This document shows positions 1 through 8,908 of a stretch of 64,000 nucleotides of DNA, one piece after another. Position 1 is the stretch's first letter. Each line of letters starts with the position of its first letter. A model generated the notes under the pieces. It saw only the letters and a program-made list of their open reading frames with translations. It was not told where the DNA came from and ran no database searches. The stretch is from Streptomyces sp. NBC_00239 (GTDB lineage Bacteria; Actinomycetota; Actinomycetes; Streptomycetales; Streptomycetaceae): assembly GCF_036194065.1 (NCBI RefSeq), contig NZ_CP108095.1:806001-870000 (forward strand). Direction: 5' to 3'. A program made the translations under genes and the position numbers.

Positions 1-375
1 CATCGCGGAGCCGATCTCCGCCACCCTCCGCACGGGCAGCCGGCCCTGCCGGTGGATGGCCGCGGCGAGGGACTCGCCCCGGATGAACTCCATGACGATC
101 ACGGGGGCACCACGGTGCTCCACGACGTCGTGGATGGTGATGATGCCGGGATGGCTGAGAGTGACCGCCGCGCGGGCCTCGCCGGTGAAGCGCCCGACCA
201 GCGTGGCGCGGTCGCCGTCGTCGAGCCCCGGCGGGAAGAGGATCTCCTTGATGGCGACCTCGCGGTCGAAGAGCTGCTGGTCGACGCCCCGCCAGACGCG
301 GCCCATGCCGCCCTGGCCGATGCGTTCGACCAGCCGGTACCGGCCGGCGATGAGTTCGAAGTCGTGCTCGGTCAC
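1..375 (-). CDS. Ser/Thr protein kinase, N-terminal part (cut by left edge)
   Basis: First 125 codons of a Hanks-type eukaryotic-like Ser/Thr kinase. Read from a GTG at 375 it shows the glycine loop GQGGMGRVW near residue 20, the ATP-binding lysine in VAIKEI near residue 45, and the end of the N-lobe with the hinge-like stretch VIVMEFIRGE. The catalytic HRD and DFG motifs, any linker and any membrane or sensor domain lie outside the window, so its signal cannot be judged. In streptomycetes these kinases phosphorylate regulators, transporters and cell-wall enzymes. It is divergent from the two-component cassette that begins at 611, with about 235 bp between them. Confidence 0.85.
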   Translation of the reverse strand, partial: MTEHDFELIAGRYRLVERIGQGGMGRVWRGVDQQLFDREVAIKEILFPPGLDDGDRATLVGRFTGEARAAVTLSHPGIITIHDVVEHRGAPVIVMEFIRGESLAAAIHRQGRLPVRRVAEIGSAM

Positions 376-610
376 GCGGACACTCTAGGGCGTGCTGAGC
401 CGATCAGGTGACGGAACGGTGGCCTGATCACGTACCCCGACCCAGCAGCCCGCCGCGTCACCCCGAGCGCACGCTCCGCCGCGTTCCGCCACGTGGCATC
501 GCAGGGCGCCACGTCCCGGGGCGGGGCGGCGGGATCGAACATACGATGGGCGGGAGCCGGCGCGGGCAGCTCGACGTGCCGGCCGTCCGGAGCACGCAGG
601 GCGGAGAAGC

Positions 611-2305
611 ATGGCACAGGCCACCGACGCGACGCGGACCGTCATCCTGACGGTGGACGACGACCCGGGAGTCTCCCGGGCCATCGCCCGCGACCTGCGG
701 CGCCACTACGGCGGCGAGTACCGGATCGTGCGCGCCGAATCGGGCGAGTCCGCGCTGGAGGCACTGCACGAGCTGAAGCTGCGCGGCGACCTGGTCGCCG
801 TGATCCTCGCCGACTACCGCATGCCCCGGATGAACGGCATCGAGTTCCTGGAGCAGGCCCTCGGCGTGTACCCGGGGGCGCGGCGCGTCCTGCTGACCGC
901 GTACGCCGACACCGACGCGGCCATCGACGCGATCAACGTCGTCGACCTCGACCACTACCTGCTCAAGCCGTGGGACCCGCCGGAGGAGAAGCTGTACCCG
1001 GTCCTGGACGATCTCCTCGCGGTCTGGCGGACCGGCGACTACCGGCCGGTGCCCGCCACCAAAGTGGTGGGGCACCGCTGGTCGGCCGGCTCCTCGCGGG
1101 TCCGCGAATTCCTGGCCCGCAACCAGGTGCCGTACCGCTGGTACTCCTCCGACGAGCCCGAGGGACGGCGACTGCTGGAGGCCGCGGGGACCGACGGCCG
1201 CCGGCTGCCGGTGGTGATCACACCGGACTGCACCGTGCTGATCGAGCCGGAGGCGCCCGAGCTGGCCGCCCGCGTGGGGCTCGCGACCACGCCCACCGCC
1301 GAGTTCTACGACCTCGTCGTCATCGGCGGCGGACCGGCCGGCCTCGGCGCCGCGGTGTACGGGGCCTCCGAGGGGCTGCGGACCGTACTGGTCGAGCGGT
1401 CCGCGACCGGTGGGCAGGCCGGCCAGAGCTCCCGCATCGAGAACTACCTCGGCTTCCCGGACGGCGTGTCCGGCGCGCAGCTCATCGACCGCGCCCGCCG
1501 CCAGGCCGGCCGGTTCGGCGCGGAGATCCTCACCGCCCGGGAGGTCACGGGACTGGAGGTCGGCGGTCCGGCACGGGTCGTGCGGTTCTCCGACGGGTCC
1601 GCGGTCGCCGCGCACAGCGTCATCCTGGCGACGGGCGTGTCGTACCGGCAGCTGCGGGCGCCGGGCTGCGCGGACCTGACCGGGCGCGGCGTGTACTACG
1701 GCTCCTCCCTCACCGAGGCGTCGTCCTGCGAGGGCCAGGACGTGTACGTCGTCGGCGGCGCGAACTCCGCCGGGCAGGCGGCGGTGTACCTGGCGCGGGG
1801 CGCGAAGTCGGTGACGCTGCTGGTGCGCGGGGCGTCCCTCACCACGTCGATGTCGTACTACCTGATCCAGCAGATCGAGGAGACGCCGAACATCACCGTG
1901 CGGCTCGGGACGGTGCTGGAGGCGGCCCACGGCACGGACCACCTGGAGCAGCTGACCCTCCGGGACGCCTCGGCCGGATCGGACGGATCGGCCGGCGCCA
2001 CCGAAGTCGTGGACGCCCAGTGGGTGTTCGTCTTCATCGGTGCCGCCCCGCTCACCGACTGGCTGGAGGGGACCGTGCTGCGCGACGAACACGGCTTCAT
2101 CCTGGCCGGACCGGACCTCACACCGGACGGCCGGCCGCCGGCCGCATGGGAGCTGGACCGGCCGCCCTACCATTTGGAAACCAGCGTTCCCGGCGTGTTC
2201 GTGGCGGGCGACGCGCGCGCCCAGTCCGCCAAGCGCGTCGCGTCCGCCGTAGGCGAGGGGGCCATGGCCGTGATGCTCGTCCACCGCTACCTGGAGCAGT
2301 CGTGA
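611..2305 (+). CDS. Response regulator fused to thioredoxin-reductase-like flavoprotein
   Basis: A 564-residue fusion. Residues about 10-140 form a CheY-like receiver: acidic pair VDDD, likely phospho-acceptor Asp near residue 68 in ILADYRMP, and the conserved Lys in LLKPWD. Residues about 150-230 look like a small thioredoxin/glutaredoxin-fold linker. From about 237 to the end there is a pyridine nucleotide-disulfide oxidoreductase module with FAD site VIGGGPAGLGAA and NAD(P)H site VVGGANSAGQAA. The redox CxxC of true thioredoxin reductases is absent; the equivalent stretch reads GVYYGSSLTEASSCEG, leaving one cysteine. It is translationally coupled (GTGA) to the histidine kinase at 2302, the obvious partner. 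Output is probably redox or flavin chemistry, not DNA binding; that part is inference. Confidence 0.85.
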   Translation: MAQATDATRTVILTVDDDPGVSRAIARDLRRHYGGEYRIVRAESGESALEALHELKLRGDLVAVILADYRMPRMNGIEFLEQALGVYPGARRVLLTAYADTDAAIDAINVVDLDHYLLKPWDPPEEKLYPVLDDLLAVWRTGDYRPVPATKVVGHRWSAGSSRVREFLARNQVPYRWYSSDEPEGRRLLEAAGTDGRRLPVVITPDCTVLIEPEAPELAARVGLATTPTAEFYDLVVIGGGPAGLGAAVYGASEGLRTVLVERSATGGQAGQSSRIENYLGFPDGVSGAQLIDRARRQAGRFGAEILTAREVTGLEVGGPARVVRFSDGSAVAAHSVILATGVSYRQLRAPGCADLTGRGVYYGSSLTEASSCEGQDVYVVGGANSAGQAAVYLARGAKSVTLLVRGASLTTSMSYYLIQQIEETPNITVRLGTVLEAAHGTDHLEQLTLRDASAGSDGSAGATEVVDAQWVFVFIGAAPLTDWLEGTVLRDEHGFILAGPDLTPDGRPPAAWELDRPPYHLETSVPGVFVAGDARAQSAKRVASAVGEGAMAVMLVHRYLEQS

Positions 2306-3828
2306 ACGCGCAGGTCACGCCCTGCGACCCGCAGGAGATCGGCTCGCTGTTCCTCTTCGAGAAGCTCTCCCCGGAGCAGCTCGGGCGACTGTGCGCCGAG
2401 GGGCGGGAGCAGCGCTTCGACCCCGGTCCGGTCTACACCGAGGGCGAACCGGCCACCTGCTTCTACGTGATGATCGAGGGGACCGTCGTGCTGTACCGCC
2501 GGGTCGGCGGCGACGACGTGGAGGTCAGCCGCACCTCGCAGCGCGGCGTGTACGCGGGCGCCATGCAGGCGTACCTGGGTGACCGGGTGCCGCAGACGTA
2601 CGTCAACTCCATGCGGGTGACCGAGCCCACCCGGTTCTTCGTCCTGCCGGCGCAGTCGTTCGCGGACGTCATGCGGGAGTGGTTCCCTATGGCGGCGCAC
2701 CTGCTGGAGGGGCTCTTCTTCGGCTCCCAGAACACCCAGCGGGCCGTCGGACAGCGTGAACGCCTGCTGGCGCTCGGCTCGTTGTCCGCCGGTCTCACCC
2801 ACGAGCTCAACAACCCGGCGGCCGCCGCCGTGCGCGCCACCGAGGCGCTGCGCGAGCGGGTCGGCAAGATGCGGCACAAGTTGGCGCACATCGCGAAGGG
2901 CCCCTACTCGCGGGAGGCCCTCGGCGAACTGATCGAGATCCAGGAGCGCACCGCCGAACGCGTCGCCAAGGCCCCGGTGTTGAGCCCTCTGGAGGCATCG
3001 GACCGGGAGGACGCGCTGGCCGACTGGCTGGAGGACCACGGCATCCCGGAGGGCTGGCGGATCGCGCCCACCTTCGTCCAGGCGGGTCTGGACACGGACT
3101 GGCTGGAGCAGGTCGCGGCGACCGTCGCCGAGGACGTCCTGCCGGGGGCCGTCGGCTGGCTCAACTACACGGTCGAGACCGAGCTGCTGATGGACGAGAT
3201 CGGCGACGCCACGGCCCGCATCTCGCACCTGGTGGACGCGGCCAAGCAGTACGCGCAGCTCGACCGGGCCCCTCACCGCGACGTCGACATCCACGGACTG
3301 CTCGACAGCACGCTGCTGATGCTGTCCGGCAAGATCGGCCCCGGCGTGCGGGTGGTCAAGGACTACGACCGCTCCCTCCCGGACGTGCCCGCCTACCCGG
3401 CGGAGCTCAACCAGGTGTGGACCAACCTCATCGACAACGCGGTGGCCGCCATCGGGAGCACCGGCGGCGACGGCACCCTGACGGTCCGTACGGCCCGGGA
3501 GGGCGACCGGCTGCTCGTGGAGTTCCGCGACACCGGCCCCGGCGTGCCCGAGGCCATCCGCAACCGCATCTTCGACCCGTTCTTCACCACCAAACCGGTC
3601 GGTGAGGGCACCGGTCTCGGCCTCGACATCTCCTGGCGGATCGTCGTCGACAAGCATCACGGGAGCCTGCTCGTCGAGTCCGTCCCGGGCGACACCCGGT
3701 TCCAGGTGCTGCTGCCGCTGACCGCGCCCGACACCGGCGCCGATGGCGGCGCGGAGCCCGGAGCACAGGCCGAACCCGAACCCGAACCTGTAACCGAGAC
3801 GAAGACCGACGCCGCCGAGGAGACCTGA
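2302..3828 (+). CDS. Soluble histidine kinase with N-terminal cNMP-binding-like domain
   Basis: 508 residues, no membrane segment or signal peptide. Residues about 15-140 match a cyclic-nucleotide-binding (CRP-type) beta-barrel (FDPGPVYTEGEPATCFYVMIEG). The phospho-acceptor H box is LSAGLTHELNNP near residue 166, with NQVWTNLIDNA (N box, about 370), DTGPGVP (G1, about 410) and GEGTGLGLDIS (G2, about 434) forming an HATPase_c domain. The C-terminal about 35 residues are Glu/Pro/Ala-rich. The GTG start at 2302 overlaps the upstream stop as GTGA, and its stop overlaps the next ATG as ATGA, so three genes form one operon. It likely phosphorylates the receiver of the flavoprotein fusion. The ligand of the sensor domain is unknown. 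Confidence 0.88.
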   Translation: MNAQVTPCDPQEIGSLFLFEKLSPEQLGRLCAEGREQRFDPGPVYTEGEPATCFYVMIEGTVVLYRRVGGDDVEVSRTSQRGVYAGAMQAYLGDRVPQTYVNSMRVTEPTRFFVLPAQSFADVMREWFPMAAHLLEGLFFGSQNTQRAVGQRERLLALGSLSAGLTHELNNPAAAAVRATEALRERVGKMRHKLAHIAKGPYSREALGELIEIQERTAERVAKAPVLSPLEASDREDALADWLEDHGIPEGWRIAPTFVQAGLDTDWLEQVAATVAEDVLPGAVGWLNYTVETELLMDEIGDATARISHLVDAAKQYAQLDRAPHRDVDIHGLLDSTLLMLSGKIGPGVRVVKDYDRSLPDVPAYPAELNQVWTNLIDNAVAAIGSTGGDGTLTVRTAREGDRLLVEFRDTGPGVPEAIRNRIFDPFFTTKPVGEGTGLGLDISWRIVVDKHHGSLLVESVPGDTRFQVLLPLTAPDTGADGGAEPGAQAEPEPEPVTETKTDAAEET

Positions 3829-4181
3829 TGACCGAGATCGACGGGATCGACCCGAGCGCCCCGCCCAGCGGCGCCGGCTGCGGGGAGTGCGACGCGGTGG
3901 GCGGCTGGTGGTTCCACCTGCGGCGCTGCGCCCAGTGCGGCCACGTCGGCTGCTGCGACTCCTCGCCGGCCCAGCACGCCACCGCGCACTGGAAGTCCAC
4001 CGGACATCCGCTGGTGCAGAGCTTCGAGCCGGGCGAGGAGTGGTTCTGGAACTACGCCACCGACGCCGCGTACGACGCCGGACCCGCGCTGGCCCCGCCG
4101 ACCGACCACCCGGCCGACCAGCCCGCCCCCGGTCCGGCCGGCCGCGTCCCCGCGGACTGGCCGAACCGGATCCACCGCTGA
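3828..4181 (+). CDS. UBP-type zinc finger protein
   Basis: 117 residues with a complete Znf-UBP pattern in the first 75: CGEC, then CAQCGHVGCCDSS, then HATAHWKSTGH, with the aromatic WWFH and WFWNY positions of the fold. In eukaryotes this domain binds the free C-terminal Gly-Gly of ubiquitin. Here there is no ubiquitin gene nearby, and bacterial copies usually occur beside fused receiver/thioredoxin-reductase proteins, as in this operon. The tail is Pro/Ala-rich and ends in basic residues. Its ATG overlaps the kinase stop (ATGA), so it is co-translated with the cassette. It may recognise a C-terminal peptide, but no target can be inferred. Confidence 0.85.
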   Translation: MTEIDGIDPSAPPSGAGCGECDAVGGWWFHLRRCAQCGHVGCCDSSPAQHATAHWKSTGHPLVQSFEPGEEWFWNYATDAAYDAGPALAPPTDHPADQPAPGPAGRVPADWPNRIHR

Positions 4182-4248
4182 GGCAACGCCCGCGCGGCCA
4201 CGGCGTCGGGCCGCCGGCGTCGGTCCGGAGGGCCTGGTGCCGGGGCCG

Positions 4249-5085
4249 TCAGGCGACGGGCGGCGGGCCCTGTACGAGGGTCCGGGCGGCGGCGAGTTCG
4301 GCGCGGGACGCCTCTTCGGCCACGTCGAGGTAGCCGTAGGCGTCGTCGCCGACCGGGATCCGCACGGGCGCCGACGGGCCGGCGTCGACGATGTCGAGGA
4401 CCCGAGCCGCGAAGTCCTCGGGGCGGCCGGTCTCCGGGTGGTCCGCCAGGCCGCGTGCGCCTTCGAGCATCTCGCGGTTGGTGACGTCGTACGCCGGGAC
4501 CCGGTGGCGGGCTTCGGCCATGGAGGTGCCGTAGCGCGTGGCGAACATGCCCGGTTCGAGGACGGTGACGCGGATGTTGTGCGGGGCGGCCTCGGCGGCG
4601 AGGGCCTGGCTCATCCCTTCGAGGGCGTGCTTCCCGGCGATGTACGCGGCCAGGCCCGGGAAGGCCATCCGGCCGGCGACGGAGGACACGTTGACGACGT
4701 GGCCGTGTCCCTGGGCCCGCATCAGCGGCAGGACCAGCCGGGTCAGCCGCCACGGGCCCACGACCAAGGTCTCCAGCTGGTCGCGCAGCTCGGCGTCGGA
4801 GACCTCCTCGACCGCACCGAACAGTCCGACCGCGGCGTTGTTCACGAGGATGTCGACGCCGCCGAGGCGGTCGACGGCCGTCCGGACGGCCTCCTCACAG
4901 GAGCCCGCGTCCCGCAGCTCCAGCGGGACGGGGACGATCCGGCCGGGCCACGCGGCGGCCAGCTCCTCCAGGTCGGCGGTCTTCCGGGCGGTGACCACCA
5001 GTTCGTGCCCCGCGCCGGCCGCCGCGGCGGCCAGCGCGTGCCCGAGACCGGAGGAGCAGCCCGTGATCAGCCAGCGTCTGCCCAT
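4249..5085 (-). CDS. SDR family NAD(P)-dependent oxidoreductase
   Basis: 278-residue classical short-chain dehydrogenase/reductase. Cofactor motif TGCSSGLGHA at residues 8-17, NNAAVG around 87, catalytic Ser in NVSSVAG around 135, and Tyr/Lys in AYIAGKHA around 150. The Arg of TARK after beta-2 suggests NADP preference. Length and order are typical of cytosolic SDRs of the retinol-dehydrogenase-like group. It converges on the UBP zinc finger gene with about 67 bp between stops. Substrate unknown. Confidence 0.88.
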   Translation of the reverse strand: MGRRWLITGCSSGLGHALAAAAAGAGHELVVTARKTADLEELAAAWPGRIVPVPLELRDAGSCEEAVRTAVDRLGGVDILVNNAAVGLFGAVEEVSDAELRDQLETLVVGPWRLTRLVLPLMRAQGHGHVVNVSSVAGRMAFPGLAAYIAGKHALEGMSQALAAEAAPHNIRVTVLEPGMFATRYGTSMAEARHRVPAYDVTNREMLEGARGLADHPETGRPEDFAARVLDIVDAGPSAPVRIPVGDDAYGYLDVAEEASRAELAAARTLVQGPPPVA

Positions 5086-5293
5086 CGTTCCCCCATGACG
5101 TCCGAAACGCTCGTACGACCATCCGATCGTGACCGCTCATCGTCGGGGTCGGATCCGGCCACGGCCATCCCCCGCGCGGGGGCGCGCGGACGCACGGACC
5201 GGCGCAAGCCCAGCGCGCGGGACCGGCCCGGGAGCAGCCGCGGGCGGGCTCGGGGTAGCGGCTAGCGGGAGGTGCTCGGAAGCGCCGCGCCGG

Positions 5294-5746
5294 TCACATC
5301 CGCCAGTACGTGCCCGCCCGGGAATCCACGTGGACCAGGTGCCGGCCGACCCGCACCACGTGGTGGTCCGTACCGGACCAGGAGCCGGTGGCGTCGTCGT
5401 CGACGGGCAGCGGGGTCCAGACCTCCAGGAACGTGCTGCCGTCGGTGTTGGTGCCCCACTCGACGAGGTTCGCGCCCTCGCGGCGGAAGGTGCCCGTGTC
5501 CTCGCCGGGCTCTCCCGTGAGGTGGTGGAAGCGCACCCGGGAACCGTCGAAGGACGTGACGCCGGCGAAGCCCCGGCTGTCGGCGAAGTACGGTCCGGCC
5601 TGGAGCCACACCACCTCGCGGTCCTCGACCAGGGGTCCGCCGTTCCGGCTGATCCCGCGCCGCAGCCAAGCGCCCCGGTCGGGCACCGGAATGCCCGGCC
5701 CGCCCGCCACCGGGGCGCTCTCCGGGCCGACGGCCGGCTCAGTCAT
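5294..5746 (-). CDS. Conserved hypothetical protein
   Basis: 150 residues, no signal peptide or membrane segment. It has repeated short beta-strand patterns rich in Trp, Gly and Asp (VEWGTNTDGSTFLEVW and SWSGTDHHVVRVG) and may be a small beta-barrel or lipocalin-like fold; this is a shape-based guess. The start ATG overlaps the stop of the Ohr gene by 8 bp, so the two are translationally coupled and probably co-expressed in the peroxide response. I do not recognise a named family. Confidence 0.6.
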   Translation of the reverse strand: MTEPAVGPESAPVAGGPGIPVPDRGAWLRRGISRNGGPLVEDREVVWLQAGPYFADSRGFAGVTSFDGSRVRFHHLTGEPGEDTGTFRREGANLVEWGTNTDGSTFLEVWTPLPVDDDATGSWSGTDHHVVRVGRHLVHVDSRAGTYWRM

Positions 5747-6185
5747 CGGCTGCGGTGTCTTCCACGGCCGACAGGGACAGCTCGATGTTTCCCCGTACCG
5801 CCTGCGAGTAGGGGCAGACCTCGTCCGCCCGGTGGAGCAGGGGCAGCAGGTCCGCCGGGCGCCACCCCGGGAGGGAAACGGTGAGACCGACCGCGAGGCC
5901 GTAGCCGGCGGGGGTGTCCGTGGTGCCGAGCCGGACCTCGCAGGCGACGCGCGCGGCTGCGGCGTCCGCCCCGAACTCGGCGGCGACCTCGGCCAGCGCC
6001 GATGTGAAGCAGGCGGCGAATCCCGCCGCGAACAGCTGCTCGGGGTTGGTGGTGCCCGGCACCTTCTTGCGCGGCGGCGCCAGCCGGACGTCGAGCCGGC
6101 CGTCGTCGGTGACGACCGATCCGGTACGGCCGCCGTCGGCGTGCGCGGTGGTCCGGTAGAGGGTGCTGGTGAGGGGCACGGTCAT
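5739..6185 (-). CDS. ohr: Organic hydroperoxide resistance protein (Ohr/OsmC family)
   Basis: 148-residue thiol peroxidase reducing organic hydroperoxides. Both catalytic cysteines are present: the peroxidatic Cys in FAACFTSAL near residue 62 and the resolving Cys in EVCPYSQAV near residue 124. The Ohr signature NPEQLFAAGFAAC distinguishes it from plain OsmC. The ATG at 6185 gives the typical MTVPLTSTLYRTTAHADGGR start; longer frames upstream have no family similarity. A MarR-type OhrR gene is not adjacent, so regulation is not visible here. It overlaps the following hypothetical gene. Confidence 0.9.
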   Translation of the reverse strand: MTVPLTSTLYRTTAHADGGRTGSVVTDDGRLDVRLAPPRKKVPGTTNPEQLFAAGFAACFTSALAEVAAEFGADAAAARVACEVRLGTTDTPAGYGLAVGLTVSLPGWRPADLLPLLHRADEVCPYSQAVRGNIELSLSAVEDTAADD

Positions 6186-6467
6186 GTGTGCAGCCCATCT
6201 GTGCGACGAGGGAACACTGCCCGGGGCCGGACAGCGCTTCGGCACTGCCGGTGGGACGGTGCCTGGCGCGTCGTCGTGCGTAACCGGGTACGGCGCATCT
6301 CGTCCGGGGCCTCGGGACCGGGCCGCCGGACAATCTAGCAACCAAGCCGGGCCGCCGGGACCGGGCCCGCCGGTGAGCCTCCTCACCCGCCCGGGGACCG
6401 CGGCACGCGGGCGGCGGACCGGCGGCCGGTGCGCGGCGCTGGGCGCTCGGCGCTGGGTGCGGTCGGC

Positions 6468-6749
6468 TCAGCCCGCCGCGCGCATCGACAGGGCGCGCCG
6501 CTCCTCCTGGGTCAGGCCGCCCCACACCCCGTAGGGCTCCTGCACGCGCAGTGCGTGTCGCAGGCACTCGGTCCGTACCGGACACAGTGCGCAGACCTGC
6601 TTGGCCGCCTCGTCGCGGACCGAGCGGTCCTCGGCGCGCTCCCCCGCCGGGTGGAAGAACCTGTCCGTGCCGAGATTGCGACACGCGGCGCGCTCCTGCC
6701 ACATCCAGTGGTGCTCCGCCGTGCCCGGCAGCCGTGACACGTTCGACAT
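6468..6749 (-). CDS. WhiB-family [4Fe-4S] regulator, WhiD-like
   Basis: 93 residues with the four iron-sulfur cysteines (AACRN, then VCALCPVRTEC) and the GVWGG turn followed by basic residues. N-terminal SRLPG, FFHPAGER and REPYGVWGGLTQEER resemble WhiD, the late-sporulation Wbl protein that binds the primary sigma factor, more than WhiB or WblE. The ATG at 6749 has a good GAGAGGAG ribosome site 7 bases upstream. Its 5' region carries the direct repeats described separately. Whether it is the WhiD orthologue or a paralogue needs synteny. Confidence 0.88.
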   Translation of the reverse strand: MSNVSRLPGTAEHHWMWQERAACRNLGTDRFFHPAGERAEDRSVRDEAAKQVCALCPVRTECLRHALRVQEPYGVWGGLTQEERRALSMRAAG

Positions 6750-6780
6750 GTGTCGACTCCTCTCCTCTCTCGTTCTCTTT

Positions 6781-6842
6781 CGTGTCTCTCGTGCTTGTTC
6801 GTGCGTGTCTCTCGTGCTTATTCGTGCTGTTTCGTGCTCACA
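6781..6842. repeat. Direct repeats in the WhiD-like gene leader
   Basis: Two exact 16-bp copies of CGTGTCTCTCGTGCTT at 6781-6796 and 6804-6819, 23 bp apart, followed by shorter TTCGTGCT copies up to the DUF1206 stop. On the minus strand this is an AG/AC-rich leader just upstream of the WhiD-like start. It could be a 5' UTR element, an operator array or simple slippage. Confidence 0.6.
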
Positions 6843-7656
6843 CGCGCCGCCAGGCCGCCTGGGCCCACGAGAACAGGCCGAACAGCAGCAGTCCGATCGC
6901 GACGGCGACCAGCAGCCAGGGTCCGGCGGAGGTCTGCGCGAAGGTGCGGAGCGTGTCGTCCACGCCCTTGGCCTTGTCCGGGTCGTACGACACGGACGCG
7001 TAGACGAGGAATCCGCCGGCGGTCGTGAACACGGCGCCGCGCGCGATCCCGCCCACGACGCCCAGCACGTCCACGCCCCGGCGAACGCGCTCGGGCAGAT
7101 GCCCGGTGTCCATGTCCTCGCGGAAGGAGAGCCGGGCCGCGCCCACCATGATCGCGATGCCGCCGATGGCGATGCCGATGCCCGCGGCGGCCACGAGCCA
7201 TTGGCCCGCCGGCACGTCCAGGAGCTTCGCCGTCACGTCCCGCGACTGCTCGTCGCTGGAGCGGTTGGCGCCGTGCCCCGCGGCGAAGGACAGCGTCGAG
7301 AAGGCGATCACGCCGTAGAAGACGGCGCGGGCGGCGGACCCGGCGCGCTTGGTGAGCTTGCGGCCGTCGGCTCCGGCGGCGCCGAAGACGGCTTCCGACA
7401 GCCGCCACAGCGCCATCGCCACCAGACCGATGCCGACGGCCCACACGAGCAGCCGTCCCGACGCACTGTCGGCGAGCGTGTCGAGCGCGCCCGCACGGTC
7501 GGCGGCCTCTCCGGTGTCCCCGAACGCGATCTGCAGCGCCAGCGCACCCACCAGCACGTACAGCACCCCGCGCGTGGCCAGCCCGCACCGGCCGGCCACG
7601 GCCACCACGTCACGGGTGCCGCGGTGCTGCCGGCCCCTGCCTGTGGACGCCCCCAT
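6838..7656 (-). CDS. DUF1206 domain membrane protein
   Basis: 272 residues with about six hydrophobic helices arranged as three similar two-helix units (GVLYVLVGALALQIAFG, AVFYGVIAFSTLSFAAGHG, GAVFTTAGGFLVYASVSYD), the hallmark of DUF1206. The start at 7656 was chosen for its GAGGGAGGG ribosome site; a longer frame reaches 7719. It is a polytopic membrane protein of unknown function, often linked to stress sigma regulons in actinobacteria. It sits between a Wbl gene and a SigB/F-family sigma gene, both on the same strand. Confidence 0.85.
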   Translation of the reverse strand: MGASTGRGRQHRGTRDVVAVAGRCGLATRGVLYVLVGALALQIAFGDTGEAADRAGALDTLADSASGRLLVWAVGIGLVAMALWRLSEAVFGAAGADGRKLTKRAGSAARAVFYGVIAFSTLSFAAGHGANRSSDEQSRDVTAKLLDVPAGQWLVAAAGIGIAIGGIAIMVGAARLSFREDMDTGHLPERVRRGVDVLGVVGGIARGAVFTTAGGFLVYASVSYDPDKAKGVDDTLRTFAQTSAGPWLLVAVAIGLLLFGLFSWAQAAWRRV

Positions 7657-7741
7657 GGACCCTCCCTCGCCTGCGCGTCTCATGCTGCGCGCCTGCCCGC
7701 GGAGGCCCGAGCCATGCACCGGCCGGGCGGCCGTGGGCCCG

Positions 7742-8734
7742 TCACTCGTCGGACAGCAGCTGTGCGCGCAGGTCGCGCAGGGTGCGGGAGAGGATGCGGG
7801 AGACGTGCATCTGGGAGAGGCCCAGCTCGGCGCCGATCTCCGCCTGGGTCATCTCCTGGCCGAAGCGGAGCCGCAGGACGCGGCTGGAGCGTTCGTCCAG
7901 GCCGGCCAGGAGCGGCGCCAGCGCGTGCCAGTCCTCGACGGCTTCCAGGGCGGGGTCGGTGTCACCGAGGGTCTCGGCGAGGCTGTGCGCCGAATCGGTG
8001 GCCGCTGCGGCCTGGGCGCCGTCGCCGGCGGAGCCGTGCGGGGTGTCGAGGGACTGGGCCGAGTACCCGTTGGCCGCCACCAGGCCCTGGCGGACCTCGT
8101 CCTCGGTGATGTCCAGGCGCGCGGCCAGTTCCGCGTGGGTGGGGGCGTGGTCGAGGAGGGCGGTGAGTTCCTCGGTGGCCTTCGCCAGTTCCACGCGCAG
8201 TTCCTGCAGGCGGCGGGGCACCCGTACGGCCCAGGCGGTGTCCCGGAAGTGGCGTTTGATCTCGCCGGTGATGTAGGGCAGGGCGAGCGTCGTGAACTGG
8301 GTGTTGCGGTCCGGGTCGTACCGGTTGATCGCCTTGATCAGACCGATGATGCCGACCTGAACGATGTCCTCGTTCTCCGGGCCGCCGGGGCGGTTGCGGA
8401 ACCCGCGGGCGGCGAAGTTCACCAGCGAGATGTTCATTTCGATCAGTGTGTTGCGTACGTACTGGTACTCGCGGGTGCCCTCTTCGAGGCTGTGGAGCCG
8501 TTCGAAGAACAGCCGGGTCAGCTGCCGGGCGTCGCGGGGGGCCAGTTCCCGGGGGCAGCGCACGTCCGGCAGCCCGCTCAGCGCGGGCGTGTCGGCGGTG
8601 CGGGTCGGGAGTGCGACCTCCCGCGCGGGGAGACCGGCCTCGGTCTCCGCTCCGGTGTCCGCTCCGGTCTCCGCGTAGGTCGCGGCCGGGATCGTGGCCT
8701 GGTCGGTCGTCTCGGTCGGGGCGGTGGAAAACAT
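7742..8734 (-). CDS. SigB/SigF-family RNA polymerase sigma factor
   Basis: About 330 residues. Region 2 is clear (NEDIVQVGIIGLIKAINRYDP then YITGEIKRHFRD), region 3 follows, and region 4 ends with the helix-turn-helix AEIGAELGLSQMHVSRILSRTLRDLRAQL. The lack of region 1.1 and the GEIKRHFRDT signature place it in the stress/sporulation SigB/F/G group of actinobacteria. The ATG at 8734 has AAGGAG at proper spacing; frames extend to 8842 without a better site. The N-terminal 60 residues are Thr/Ala/Glu-rich and atypical. No anti-sigma or anti-anti-sigma gene is adjacent, so control is probably in trans. Confidence 0.9.
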   Translation of the reverse strand: MFSTAPTETTDQATIPAATYAETGADTGAETEAGLPAREVALPTRTADTPALSGLPDVRCPRELAPRDARQLTRLFFERLHSLEEGTREYQYVRNTLIEMNISLVNFAARGFRNRPGGPENEDIVQVGIIGLIKAINRYDPDRNTQFTTLALPYITGEIKRHFRDTAWAVRVPRRLQELRVELAKATEELTALLDHAPTHAELAARLDITEDEVRQGLVAANGYSAQSLDTPHGSAGDGAQAAAATDSAHSLAETLGDTDPALEAVEDWHALAPLLAGLDERSSRVLRLRFGQEMTQAEIGAELGLSQMHVSRILSRTLRDLRAQLLSDE

Positions 8735-8908
8735 CGTCTTCGCTCCTTGGGCACGGATGCTTGCGGCGCGTTGCGCGATCGCTGTGGACATGCGGAGTAG
8801 TGGTTCCGCATGCCCTGCACCCTGCCTGGATGACGGACACACGTCAAGGGATACCGGAAAAGCAGTTCTGGATTTGTCTTTCGCGAGTCAGCACTCAAGA
8901 ATGGCGCC

